Below, piece by piece: positions 40,040 to 48,699 of a DNA stretch of 64,000 nt; position 1 is the stretch's first letter; every line of letters begins with the position of its first letter. This DNA comes from Sulfuritalea sp. (GTDB lineage Bacteria; Pseudomonadota; Gammaproteobacteria; Burkholderiales; Rhodocyclaceae). The stretch is taken from positions 1 through 64,000 of the forward strand of contig JAMPYF010000019.1 in the NCBI GenBank assembly GCA_023700805.1, given 5' to 3'. The notes below the pieces were generated by a model. The model was not told the origin of the DNA, did no database searches, and worked only from the letters and a program-made list of their open reading frames with translations. The translations under genes were made by a program, and so were the position numbers.

Positions 40040-40519
40040 TCAGAAGGTAACCGAAAGGCGGCGCTCGACGTAGAGCGGGCCGGGGTTGACGGTGTTGGGG
40101 CAGGCGACGGTGCTGGCGGTCCAGCCGGCGAGCGGCTGGTTGCAGGCGGTGGCGGTGAGGCTGTAGATGGTCGGACCGCTGCTGGCGTCCGCTGTCGCCG
40201 CACAGTCGACGGTGACCGTGAAATCGGCCAGCGTGACTGCCGCCGGGACAAAGGACGTGGTCGCGGCCGGGCAGGCGCGCAGGTTCGCGTCGGTCGAGGT
40301 GTAGCCGAAGTTGTAGGCCGCGGTGGCCTGCACCTGGTACAGACCCCATTCGAGTCCCGCCCGCGCCGCCTGATAGGCGCGCACGCCCAGCACGTCGAGC
40401 GCCGAGCCGATCTGCTGGCTGGTGGAAATATTGACGATGAAGGCGCCCAGCGCCGCCAGCACGACCAGGATGAATATGGCCGAGACGATGGCGAAGCCGC
40501 GTAGTTGCTCGTATCTCAT
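40040..40519 (-). CDS. mshP: MshP-like minor pilin protein
   Basis: A 159-residue protein starting MRYEQLRGFAIVSAIFILVVLAALGAF, a short leader followed by a hydrophobic pilin-type helix, then QQIGSALDVLGVRAYQAARAGLEWG, the PilX/MshP pattern of residues after the helix. Gly-Phe at the cleavage site replaces the usual Gly-Phe-Thr-Leu-Ile-Glu, as in MshP/PilX-type proteins lacking Glu5. Coupled to mshO by a four-base overlap. Confidence 0.82.
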   Translation of the reverse strand: MRYEQLRGFAIVSAIFILVVLAALGAFIVNISTSQQIGSALDVLGVRAYQAARAGLEWGLYQVQATAAYNFGYTSTDANLRACPAATTSFVPAAVTLADFTVTVDCAATADASSGPTIYSLTATACNQPLAGWTASTVACPNTVNPGPLYVERRLSVTF

Positions 40520-41382
40520 GGTGCGTTATCGACGTGGATCTGCTGGAACAGCGTGACGCTCTCGCCACCCGCGGTCAAAGTGAGCTGCACGAACAGCAGG
40601 CCGCTGCGGCCGGTGGCATTGGCGGTGTATTCGACCACGCAGCTGGCGCCGCCGGCCAGCGTCGCCGAACTGCCGCCCGCCGGCGGTGTGGCCTGGACGG
40701 CATTGAAGCCGTAGTTCCAGTGGCGCGTCAAGTTGCCGCTACCCGCCGCCGGACAGGCGAAGGAGACCGCGCGGACGCCGCCGGGCACCACCTGGAAGCG
40801 TGCGCTCGGCGAGGGCAGCGGGGGCGACTGGGCAGCGAAGGGATTGGCGTCGAGGGTGATGACGTTGCCGAAAACGATGCTCGCCTTGGCGATGTTGCAG
40901 CCGCCGGCCAGACAAGCGGTGCCGTTGTAGTTGTAGGCATTGCCCGGCTCGTAGCCGGGACCGAGGTTATAGACCACGAGGTAATCATTAACCGCGATGG
41001 CCGGGTTGGCGGGCATGGCGCCGAGCACGTCGAAGCTCAGATCGGCGCCGCTGGTGAAGCTCAGAAAGTCGCCGCCGGCGGAGCCGTCCGCCGGGTCGCG
41101 GTAGCGCCCGCCGACGCTGGTCATGATGAATTCGATGTAATTCACGCCGCCCGCGGAGGTGACGCGCAGGCTGTTGGGCAGGGCCAGGCGGATGTCGCGC
41201 ATCATCCGGCGCAGCGCGATATCCGCGGCATCGGTCAGTTCGGCGCGACGCACGGCATCGACATAGCCTTCCACCGGCTTGGTGATGAACACGGCCACCA
41301 TGCCGGCCAGGACGCCGGTGATCACGATGGCGATGACGGCTTCGATCAGGGTGAAGCCGGCGGATGCGGGGCGGCGCGTCAT
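40516..41382 (-). CDS. mshO: MshO-like minor pseudopilin
   Basis: A 288-residue prepilin with the type IV N-methylation signal GFTLIEAVIAIVITGVLAG after a nine-residue leader, followed by YVDAVRRAELTDAADIALRRMMRDIRLALPNSLRV, the MshO/PulJ-type region. It would be processed by the prepilin peptidase, which is not in the window, and inserted in the pilus. Overlaps mshD by four bases. Confidence 0.85.
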   Translation of the reverse strand: MTRRPASAGFTLIEAVIAIVITGVLAGMVAVFITKPVEGYVDAVRRAELTDAADIALRRMMRDIRLALPNSLRVTSAGGVNYIEFIMTSVGGRYRDPADGSAGGDFLSFTSGADLSFDVLGAMPANPAIAVNDYLVVYNLGPGYEPGNAYNYNGTACLAGGCNIAKASIVFGNVITLDANPFAAQSPPLPSPSARFQVVPGGVRAVSFACPAAGSGNLTRHWNYGFNAVQATPPAGGSSATLAGGASCVVEYTANATGRSGLLFVQLTLTAGGESVTLFQQIHVDNAP

Positions 41383-41969
41383 GGCAGGGCGTTGGGCGAA
41401 TGACGGGTGCGGTAGCCTTCGACCGTAATGTTGTCTGCTCCGATGTGACTGACCGTTACCGCGATGCGGAGAACGTTCAACGTGGTGCAGTCGGTCGCGG
41501 ATGCACAGGCCGACGAACTGATCTGGGAGGCCGCGGGGCCCAGATTTTCCGGTGTGACGGTAATGGCGGCTGTGTAATCGGCCAGCGAATAGGTGCCATC
41601 CACTGAGTTGACCGGATTGAGGGTGACGCTGGCGTAGTCGCCCACGTTGTCGGTGTTCGCGATTCGTGCCGCTCCACCGGCTCCCAGGCCCTGGACAGTC
41701 GTCGCGCAGCCCCCTGCTCCCGTCGTTGCATTGTTTGCGATGGCGACATTGGCATCCTCGGGTGCGCAGAAGGTGAATGGCTGCAACTGGACTTCTTCAA
41801 GAATCGCCTCGGCAACGGTCAGCATCTGCTTGCGTACCATCGGGTCGGCGCTGGAACGGGCGGTGACATTGAGCACGGTCATGACGCCGACCAGCGCGAC
41901 GCTGACGATGAGGATGAAGACGATCAGCTCGATCAGCGTCAGGCCGCGCTGGCGGCGGCTAATGCACAT
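41379..41969 (-). CDS. mshD: MshD-like minor pseudopilin
   Basis: A 196-residue prepilin-like protein: RRQRGLTLIELIVFILIVSVAL with Leu at +1 after the cleavage Gly, and then MVRKQMLTVAEAILEEVQLQPFTFC, the MshD/PilV-type segment. One Cys pair is likely. Its start overlaps mshC by eleven bases. Confidence 0.83.
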   Translation of the reverse strand: MCISRRQRGLTLIELIVFILIVSVALVGVMTVLNVTARSSADPMVRKQMLTVAEAILEEVQLQPFTFCAPEDANVAIANNATTGAGGCATTVQGLGAGGAARIANTDNVGDYASVTLNPVNSVDGTYSLADYTAAITVTPENLGPAASQISSSACASATDCTTLNVLRIAVTVSHIGADNITVEGYRTRHSPNALP

Positions 41970-42456
41970 AGCCGGTCTCCGCCTCGACGGTGATGGTATA
42001 TGGGGAGTCGCCGGTCACGGTGTAGAGCCCCGCGGCCGACGGCACGCCGAGCGGGGTGAAGTTCAGCACGGCGTTGCCGACAAGCGTGACGTTGGCGGGG
42101 GCACAGACCTGGTTCGTCGCGCCGCCGCAGGTGCCGTCGGCAGCGGGCAGCGCCAGGTTGCGCGGGAAGCCGCCGGCGCCGGCGCCCTCGGGAATGTCGT
42201 TGTCTATGGTCAGCGTCAGGTTGTTTGCGGCGAGGGTCACGCGCACGTTTCGGCGCTGCGCCACCGCCGACTTTCTGGCGTACTCGAGCGTCGATTTCAC
42301 CTTGTCGCGATAGCCGATCTCGTCATAGCCCCGCAGCAGGTCGAAACGCGGCAGCACCACGAAGGCCATGATGCCGATGATGAGCATCACCGTGACCAGT
42401 TCGATCAAGGTAAAGCCCGCGCCGTCTCGTCGTGGGAGGAATATCGACTTGATCAT
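41959..42456 (-). CDS. mshC: MshC-like minor pseudopilin (GspH/FimT type)
   Basis: A 165-residue prepilin with GAGFTLIELVTVMLIIGIMAF and the GspH-type follow-on YARKSAVAQRRNVRVTL. It heads the minus-strand block mshC-D-O-P-Q, the same order as in Vibrio MSHA loci. The major pilin mshA and the assembly genes are not adjacent; tRNA-Thr lies upstream instead, so they must be elsewhere if the pilus is made. Confidence 0.85.
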   Translation of the reverse strand: MIKSIFLPRRDGAGFTLIELVTVMLIIGIMAFVVLPRFDLLRGYDEIGYRDKVKSTLEYARKSAVAQRRNVRVTLAANNLTLTIDNDIPEGAGAGGFPRNLALPAADGTCGGATNQVCAPANVTLVGNAVLNFTPLGVPSAAGLYTVTGDSPYTITVEAETGYVH

Positions 42457-42523
42457 CCGGGCAGTCTAGCAAGTGCGCGCAAAATGGCGCAAGGCAATCC
42501 TCCGTGCAGCGGGCGCAAGCGCG

Positions 42524-42553
42524 TTGCCATGCGCGGGGACCAACGGGTATAAT
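42524..42553 (+). promoter_or_regulatory. Promoter of tRNA-Thr
   Basis: TTGCCA at 42524-42529 and perfect TATAAT at 42548-42553, 18-bp spacing, about 18 bases before the mature tRNA. Confidence 0.7.
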
Positions 42554-42570
42554 TCGCGGCCTCTCAGGAC

Positions 42571-42646
<76 letters not shown>

Positions 42647-42701
42647 AATTTCAGGGCCTGCCTCCATTTCGGTCGGCAGGCCTTGTTTCTTAGGGGCGTT
42701 C

Positions 42702-43469
<768 letters not shown>

Positions 43470-43528
43470 AATCCACGGCGCGACGATTTCATTACGAGCC
43501 CTGACGCTGTGACTGTTTCGGCCTGAAC

Positions 43529-46006
43529 ATGGCCGCTGCCGAAGCCTGTTATCACTGCGGCTTGCCGATCCCGTCGGATGCCGACTTCACGGTCGTCATC
43601 GACGGCCAGCGGCGCGAGATGTGCTGCGCCGGCTGCCAGGCGGTGGCGCAGGCGATCGTCGATAACGGCCTCGCCGACTACTACCGGCATCGCGACGCGA
43701 TGCCGGAAAGCCCGCGCGAGGCGCTGCCGCAGGTCCTGGCCGAGTTCGGCCTGTTCGATCATCCCGACGTGCAGAAGAACTTCGTGCGCCGGGCCGCGGG
43801 CGCCGCGGGCGAGCACGAGCAGGAAGCCGCGCTGATCCTCGAAGGCATCACCTGCGCCGCCTGCGTCTGGCTCAACGAAGCGCATGTGCGCCGCCAGCCC
43901 GGCGTGACCGCGATCGACATCAACTACACCACGCGCCGGGCGCGGGTGCGCTGGGACGAACGCGTCACCAAGCTGTCGGCGATCCTCGAAGCCGTTGCCG
44001 CGATCGGTTACCGCGCCCATCCCTACGACATCGGGCGCGCCGAGGAATTGGCGCAGAAGGAACGCAAGGCGGCGCTGTGGCGGCTGTTCGTCGCCGGATT
44101 CGGCATGATGCAGGTGATGATGTATGCGGTGCCGGTGTATCTGGCGCAGGTGGGAACTGAGGGCGACATGACGCCGGACATCGAACAGCTGATGCGCTGG
44201 GCCAGCCTGATCCTGACGCTGCCGGTGATCCTGTATTCGGCCGCGCCTTTCTTCATGAGCGCCTGGCGCGACCTGAAGCTGCGCCGCGTCGGCATGGACG
44301 TGCCGGTGGCGCTGGGCGTCGGCGCGGCCTTCGCTGCCAGCGTATGGGCCACGCTGAGCGCGGCGGGCGAGGTGTATTTCGATTCGGTCACGATGTTCGT
44401 CTTCTTCCTGCTTACCGGCCGCTATCTGGAAATGATGGCGCGACAGAAAGCCGCGCGCAGCGTCGAGACCCTGGCCCGCGCGATTCCGGCCTTCGCCACC
44501 CGTTTGCCCGGGTGGCCGCTGTCCACCGCCGATATCGCGGGCGAACGCGTCGCCGTGGCCGAACTGCATGCCGGCGACGCCGTGCAGATCAAGCCCGGCG
44601 AGACGGTCCCGGCCGATGGTTTTGTACTCGACGGGGTGAGCGCGGCGGATGAATCCCTGCTGACCGGCGAGAGCCTGCCGGTGCCGAAACGGGCCGGCGA
44701 TGCGCTGATCGGCGGCAGCGTGAATACCGCCAGCCCCCTGGTGATGCGCGTCGAGCGTGTCGGCGAGGCGACGCGCGTGGCGGCGATTCAGCGCCTGATG
44801 GAACGCGCTGCGGCGGAGAAGCCGCGCCTGGTGGAAATGGCCGACCGCGTCGCCGGGCGCTTCATCGTCGCCCTGCTGCTGCTGGCGTTGGCGACCGCGC
44901 TGGCCTGGTGGTGGATCGATGCCTCGCGCGCCTTGTGGATCTTCGTTGCCGTGCTGGTGGTGAGTTGCCCCTGCGCATTGTCCCTGGCGACGCCGGCGGC
45001 CCTGACCGTGGCCACCGGCGCGCTGGCCGCGCGCGGCGTGCTGGTGACGCGCGGCCATGCGATCGAGGCGCTGGCGCGGGCCGATCGTTTCATTTTCGAC
45101 AAGACCGGCACCCTGACCGTGGGGCGCATGGCGCTGGTCGAAGCGATCCCGCTGCAGGGGGATGCCGGGCATGCGCTGGCGCTCGCGGCCGCACTCGAAC
45201 GCGGCTCCGAGCATCCCATCGCGAAGGCTTTGGCGGCGGGCGCGGCAGCTGCGGGAACGGCAGCGGTCATTGAGGTCGATGGTCTGCGCGCGACCACCGG
45301 CGCCGGGGTCGAGGGCATGATCGCGGGCGAATCGTGGCGACTGGGGAGTCCCGAGTTCGTCGCCGGCCTGCATGGCCGCGAGGTGCCGGCGGCCGTTCAG
45401 GCAATAGTTGGCGCTGGCGACACGGTGATCGCGCTGGGTAGTGCATCGGGTTGGCAGGCCTTTTTCCGCCTCAGCGACGGGCTGCGCCCCGAGGCGTCCG
45501 CCATGGTGACGAAACTTGCCGCAGCGGGCATCCGGCTGTCCATCTTCAGCGGTGATGCGCCGGCCGCCGCCGCGCGCGTCGGGGCCTTGCTGGGCATCGC
45601 GGATGCTCGCGGCGGGCTCTCGCCGGAGGACAAGCATGCGGCACTCAAGGCGCTGCAGGACGCCGGCGAGACGGTCGCCATGGTCGGTGACGGAGTCAAT
45701 GACGCCCCCGTGCTGGCGCAGGCGCAAGTGTCGATTGCGATGGGCGGCGGCGCCGACCTGGCGCGGGCCAACGCCGATATCGTGCTGCTCGGCAATGACC
45801 TCCAGGCGCTGCCGCAGGGACTGGCGCTGGCGCGGCGCAGCCTGCGCATCGTCAAACAGAATCTGGTGTGGGCCTTCGGCTACAATTTCCTGGCAATCCC
45901 GCTGGCCATGGCCGGCTGGGTGACTCCCTGGATGGCCGGCATCGGCATGTCGGCCAGTTCGCTGCTGGTGGTGCTCAATGCCTTGCGTTTGCAGCGGGAG
46001 CAATGA
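43529..46006 (+). CDS. ccoI: Cu-translocating P-type ATPase for cbb3 assembly
   Basis: An 825-residue P1B-type ATPase of the CcoI/FixI/CopA2 type that exports Cu for cbb3 oxidase maturation. The N-terminal Cys-rich segment (CYHCGLPI, CCAGCQ, residues 7-40) and a heavy-metal domain (ITCAACVW, near 110) come first. Then eight helices with the TM6 metal site SCPCALSLATP, phosphorylation motif DKTGTLT, ERGSEHPIAKA and hinge GDGVNDAPV. Overlap with ccoS supports the specific assignment. Repeat copy 10 is read as IVGAGDTV in the nucleotide-binding/actuation half. Confidence 0.94.
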   Translation: MAAAEACYHCGLPIPSDADFTVVIDGQRREMCCAGCQAVAQAIVDNGLADYYRHRDAMPESPREALPQVLAEFGLFDHPDVQKNFVRRAAGAAGEHEQEAALILEGITCAACVWLNEAHVRRQPGVTAIDINYTTRRARVRWDERVTKLSAILEAVAAIGYRAHPYDIGRAEELAQKERKAALWRLFVAGFGMMQVMMYAVPVYLAQVGTEGDMTPDIEQLMRWASLILTLPVILYSAAPFFMSAWRDLKLRRVGMDVPVALGVGAAFAASVWATLSAAGEVYFDSVTMFVFFLLTGRYLEMMARQKAARSVETLARAIPAFATRLPGWPLSTADIAGERVAVAELHAGDAVQIKPGETVPADGFVLDGVSAADESLLTGESLPVPKRAGDALIGGSVNTASPLVMRVERVGEATRVAAIQRLMERAAAEKPRLVEMADRVAGRFIVALLLLALATALAWWWIDASRALWIFVAVLVVSCPCALSLATPAALTVATGALAARGVLVTRGHAIEALARADRFIFDKTGTLTVGRMALVEAIPLQGDAGHALALAAALERGSEHPIAKALAAGAAAAGTAAVIEVDGLRATTGAGVEGMIAGESWRLGSPEFVAGLHGREVPAAVQAIVGAGDTVIALGSASGWQAFFRLSDGLRPEASAMVTKLAAAGIRLSIFSGDAPAAAARVGALLGIADARGGLSPEDKHAALKALQDAGETVAMVGDGVNDAPVLAQAQVSIAMGGGADLARANADIVLLGNDLQALPQGLALARRSLRIVKQNLVWAFGYNFLAIPLAMAGWVTPWMAGIGMSASSLLVVLNALRLQREQ
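45406..45427 (+). repeat. Dispersed 22-bp repeat, copy 10
   Basis: Exact core followed by GACACGGTG (same tail as copy 1), inside ccoI; V-G-A-G-D-T-V. It is the last copy found in the window. Confidence 0.85.
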
Positions 46007-46269
46007 TTCGAATGGACATCCTGTATCTGCTGATTCCACTTTCCCTGGTGCTGGTTTTCGTGATTGCCGCGGTGTTCTGGTGGTCGTTGAAAAGCGGCCA
46101 GTTCGAGGATCTCGAAGGGCCCGGCTACCGCATCCTGATGGACGACGACAAGGCCGATCCTGCGCCGAGCGGCGTCTCGCCGAAGGCCAACGGGGAAGAA
46201 AAAAACGGCGGCCTTAGGGCAAAAGAGCAAACCGTTGACTCAGATCAAGGTGCGGGCCTCCATAGGTAA
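46003..46269 (+). CDS. ccoS: cbb3 oxidase assembly protein CcoS
   Basis: An 88-residue single-pass membrane protein: MDILYLLIPLSLVLVFVIAAVFWW, then SLKSGQFEDLEGPGYRILMDDD, the CcoS signature. The last ~40 residues are hydrophilic and unconserved, longer than typical CcoS. Overlaps ccoI by four bases (ATG 46003; ATG 46012 is possible). Needed for cofactor insertion into cbb3 oxidase in other species. Confidence 0.9.
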   Translation: MIRMDILYLLIPLSLVLVFVIAAVFWWSLKSGQFEDLEGPGYRILMDDDKADPAPSGVSPKANGEEKNGGLRAKEQTVDSDQGAGLHR

Positions 46270-46337
46270 CCATACTCCGCGTGGGTTTTATGGTGACGGC
46301 TTCGCGCTGTCGCCCAAAGGCTCTCTGTTGGGGTTGG

Positions 46338-46364
46338 GGGTGCGCGCTGCGCACCCTTTTTTTT
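46338..46364 (+). terminator. Intrinsic terminator after ccoIS
   Basis: GGGTGCG/CGCACCC stem (46338-46344 with 46350-46356) followed by eight Ts. Confidence 0.85.
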
Positions 46365-46479
46365 CACCCCGGCCATCCTGCCGAGGGTGGCAAAGTCTGC
46401 GGCTATACTCCGAGCTTGTACCGCGCCGGGAGGCGTCGGGCGATCAATTTCAGAACAATCTTATGGCATATTCGGGCTC

Positions 46480-46971
46480 ATGATCCTATCCCGCACCAGC
46501 CAGTACGCCATCCAGGCGCTGATCTATATCGCGACCCAGCCGCGGGGGGTTCCGGTTCTCAATCGTACGGTGGCGCAACATCTCAATGTGCCGCCGGCGT
46601 ATTTGGCGAAGATCATGCAGAATCTGAGCAGGGGAACCCTGCTCCATTCATTCCGTGGTCGGCAGGGCGGGTTCTGCTTGCGCGACGGCTGTGAAAACAC
46701 CGACCTGATGCAAATACTCACTTTGGTCGAAGGGCCAGGATTGACAGAGAACTGCGTCATCGGACTCAAGATATGCAGCGACGAGACCGCCTGCCCCATG
46801 CATGAACAATGGAAACCGATCAAGACGAAGATTGTCGAACTGCTGCATAAGCAAACGCTCGAAATGCTCGCGATGGCCGTAAAAAGCGGGAAATACCGGC
46901 TGACCGAGTTGCCCGATGCCGCCTTTGCAATGCCGCAGCCCGCGGTCGCGCGTCAGTCGGACGGGGAGTGA
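46480..46971 (+). CDS. Rrf2-family Fe-S transcription regulator
   Basis: A 163-residue Rrf2 protein: MILSRTSQYAIQALIYIA, winged helix QHLNVPPAYLAKIMQNLSR, and three cysteines in CVIGLKICSDETACPMH (C-x6-C-x5-C), the cluster-ligand arrangement of IscR/NsrR-type sensors. It may sense NO, O2 or Fe-S status. It sits between ccoIS and an fnr-type gene, two bases before the latter, so the two regulators are cotranscribed. Which Rrf2 subgroup it belongs to cannot be fixed here. Confidence 0.87.
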   Translation: MILSRTSQYAIQALIYIATQPRGVPVLNRTVAQHLNVPPAYLAKIMQNLSRGTLLHSFRGRQGGFCLRDGCENTDLMQILTLVEGPGLTENCVIGLKICSDETACPMHEQWKPIKTKIVELLHKQTLEMLAMAVKSGKYRLTELPDAAFAMPQPAVARQSDGE

Positions 46972-46973
46972 CC

Positions 46974-47729
46974 ATGTCCGGCCCGAAGGCGTCTGCAGCC
47001 TGCACCTCGACGCATCCGACTTGTGAGCCTATTACTTGCAACAATTGCGGGATCTATCAGCTCTGCCTGCCCTTGGGCCTGAACCAGGCCGACATGTCGC
47101 TGCTGGACAGCATCGTCAAGCGCAAGGAAGTATATAAGCGGGGTCAGGTGCTGTTTCGGCCCGGAGAGCGATTCGACTATCTGTACGCGATTCGCAGCGG
47201 TTCGGTGAAGACCTATGTCAGCACCGACGACGGCAGGGTGCAGATTACCGGCTTTCATATCGCCGGCGAGCTGCTGGGTCTAAGTGCGCTGGCGTCGCGA
47301 CAGTACAGTTCAGAGGCCAAAGCGCTGGAAACCATATCCGTCTGCAAGGTCGAAGTAAGTCGCCTGGACGAAATCGCCCAGCAAATACCCTCGATCCATT
47401 ACCAGATGCTGAGAATCATGAGCGGGCAGATTCGGCACGACGAGGAGTTGATGCTGCTGCTCGGCAAACGCAGTGCCGAAGAGCGCCTCGCCGAGTATCT
47501 GGTCGGTCTTTCCAGGCGCTTTGCCAGCCGCAACTACTCCGGCACGGAATTCCGCTTGAGCATGTCCCGCCTCGACATCGGCAATTATCTCGGCATAGCC
47601 GAAGAAACAGTCTGTCGAATTCTCGGTCGATTCCAGGAGGACGGACTCATCACCGCCGACCGCCGGCAGGTTTGCCTGAAGGATATCAAGCGGCTTGGCG
47701 CACTGGCCCACGTGGCGGTTGCCGCATAG
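46974..47729 (+). CDS. Fnr-type regulator with Ser-to-Cys recognition helix
   Basis: A 251-residue Crp/Fnr protein. The N-terminal cluster motif CNNCGIYQLC (C-x2-C-x5-C, residues 22-31) plus a central Cys (SVCKVEV) match FNR's four [4Fe-4S] ligands, so it is probably oxygen-sensing. The cNMP-type barrel and dimer helix follow. In the recognition helix the usual E-T-x-S-R is E-T-V-C-R: Cys214 (codon 47613-47615) replaces the Ser that contacts the FNR box. The other Fnr (61892-62650) keeps Ser. Start ATG 46974, two bases after the Rrf2 stop. Confidence 0.9.
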   Translation: MSGPKASAACTSTHPTCEPITCNNCGIYQLCLPLGLNQADMSLLDSIVKRKEVYKRGQVLFRPGERFDYLYAIRSGSVKTYVSTDDGRVQITGFHIAGELLGLSALASRQYSSEAKALETISVCKVEVSRLDEIAQQIPSIHYQMLRIMSGQIRHDEELMLLLGKRSAEERLAEYLVGLSRRFASRNYSGTEFRLSMSRLDIGNYLGIAEETVCRILGRFQEDGLITADRRQVCLKDIKRLGALAHVAVAA

Positions 47730-47795
47730 GGCTTCACCACTGGTCCGGCCTGGATCGCGGTCGGGTTCTCATGGCGTATTGCTTAAGCACTAAGG

Positions 47796-47852
47796 TTGAC
47801 CTGCGTCAGCTTCTCCGGCGCCGCTCTGGACCACGAGGTTGACCCCCGTCAG
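47796..47852 (+). promoter_or_regulatory. Pair of Fnr-like palindromes TTGAC-N4-GTCAG
   Basis: Two 14-bp near-palindromes at 47796-47809 and 47839-47852, centres 43 bp apart (about four helical turns), each preceded by AGG. They differ from the FNR box TTGAT-N4-ATCAA at the inner positions. They lie after the Cys-variant Fnr gene and 75-130 bp before the hemerythrin gene. The rest of the 197-bp spacer (47730-47926) is AT-rich near the gene, with a TATAAA-like -10 around 47880. Confidence 0.5.
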
Positions 47853-47926
47853 TAAACCGGGCGGCGTCTATTGATATGCTATAAAAAGATAACAGTATCT
47901 TGATGTCTTTAGATTAGGAGCTAGCC

Positions 47927-48397
47927 ATGGAAACCCTATTTACGTGGTCGGATGACCTCAGTGTCGGCATCCAGGAGATCGACGAGCAGCACAAGGAACT
48001 GGTCAATCTGCTCAACCGCCTACACGATGCGGTGGTTTCGCATCATGGATCTGCTGCGTGCAGCGAAATTCTGAATCAGCTGGCTGAATACACGCGGGTG
48101 CATTTCATTGTCGAAGAAAGCCTGATGCGCATTCTTCACTATCCGGAATTCGAGCAGCACAAAGCCGAGCACGAAGCGCTGGTCGCACAGGTCGTGGCTT
48201 TGCAACAGAAGCTGGCAGCAGGGCAGGCCACCATCACCTTTGAACTGCTGCATTTTCTCAAGGTCTGGCTGACCAAGCATATCGCCGGCAGCGACCGTCG
48301 CTATGCAGGCTTCTTCCTTGAAAAAGGCATGTCGCCCGACTGGTCGCATCATGTGGAACAGACGATGCAGAAGAAATGGTCATGGAAGTTCTGGTGA
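47927..48397 (+). CDS. Bacteriohemerythrin
   Basis: A 156-residue single-domain hemerythrin: FTWSDDLSVGIQEIDEQHKELV (first His ligands), HFIVEESLM, YPEFEQHKAEH, and a C-terminal WLTKHIAGSDRRYAGFF (His and Asp ligands). It binds O2 at a di-iron site and could deliver oxygen to the downstream cbb3 oxidase or protect enzymes. The C-terminal 25 residues (DWSHHVEQTMQKKWSWKFW) extend past the usual domain. Confidence 0.92.
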   Translation: METLFTWSDDLSVGIQEIDEQHKELVNLLNRLHDAVVSHHGSAACSEILNQLAEYTRVHFIVEESLMRILHYPEFEQHKAEHEALVAQVVALQQKLAAGQATITFELLHFLKVWLTKHIAGSDRRYAGFFLEKGMSPDWSHHVEQTMQKKWSWKFW

Positions 48398-48578
48398 GGC
48401 GACTGCTATGTCCGCCGGGCCGGACTGCAATCGTTGCGGCTTCTTTTAGTCGCTGCTCCGCGCCGCTTCTGCCTACGCCGGCGTGGTGGGCGGCGCACTC
48501 CTTGGCGGCTTTAAGTACACCCATATACCCATAAACCATCTTGATATTATTGTTATTTTTGTTTAAGTCGGATATATT
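48398..48578. other. Spacer upstream of the ccoN promoter
   Basis: Part of the 302-bp spacer between hemerythrin and ccoN. GC-rich to about 48510, then strongly AT-rich. I see no gene or clear terminator in it. Confidence 0.4.
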
Positions 48579-48618
48579 TTGACCTGTATCAAACTACTCT
48601 AATATTTCGCGTGTAATC
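48579..48618 (+). promoter_or_regulatory. FNR-dependent promoter of ccoNOQP
   Basis: TTGACCTGTATCAA at 48579-48592 matches the FNR box TTGAT-N4-ATCAA in nine of ten positions. TAATCT at 48613-48618, preceded by TG, fits a -10 element at the spacing of a class II FNR promoter (box centre about 40 bp before the start point). Transcription would begin about 75 bases before ccoN. Confidence 0.8.
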
Positions 48619-48699
48619 TGCCGAAAAATACGGATACTGCACCGCATCAAATGCAGCATCGTGACTGATTTCTTTTTGTTAATGTGAGGTGAATCCATC

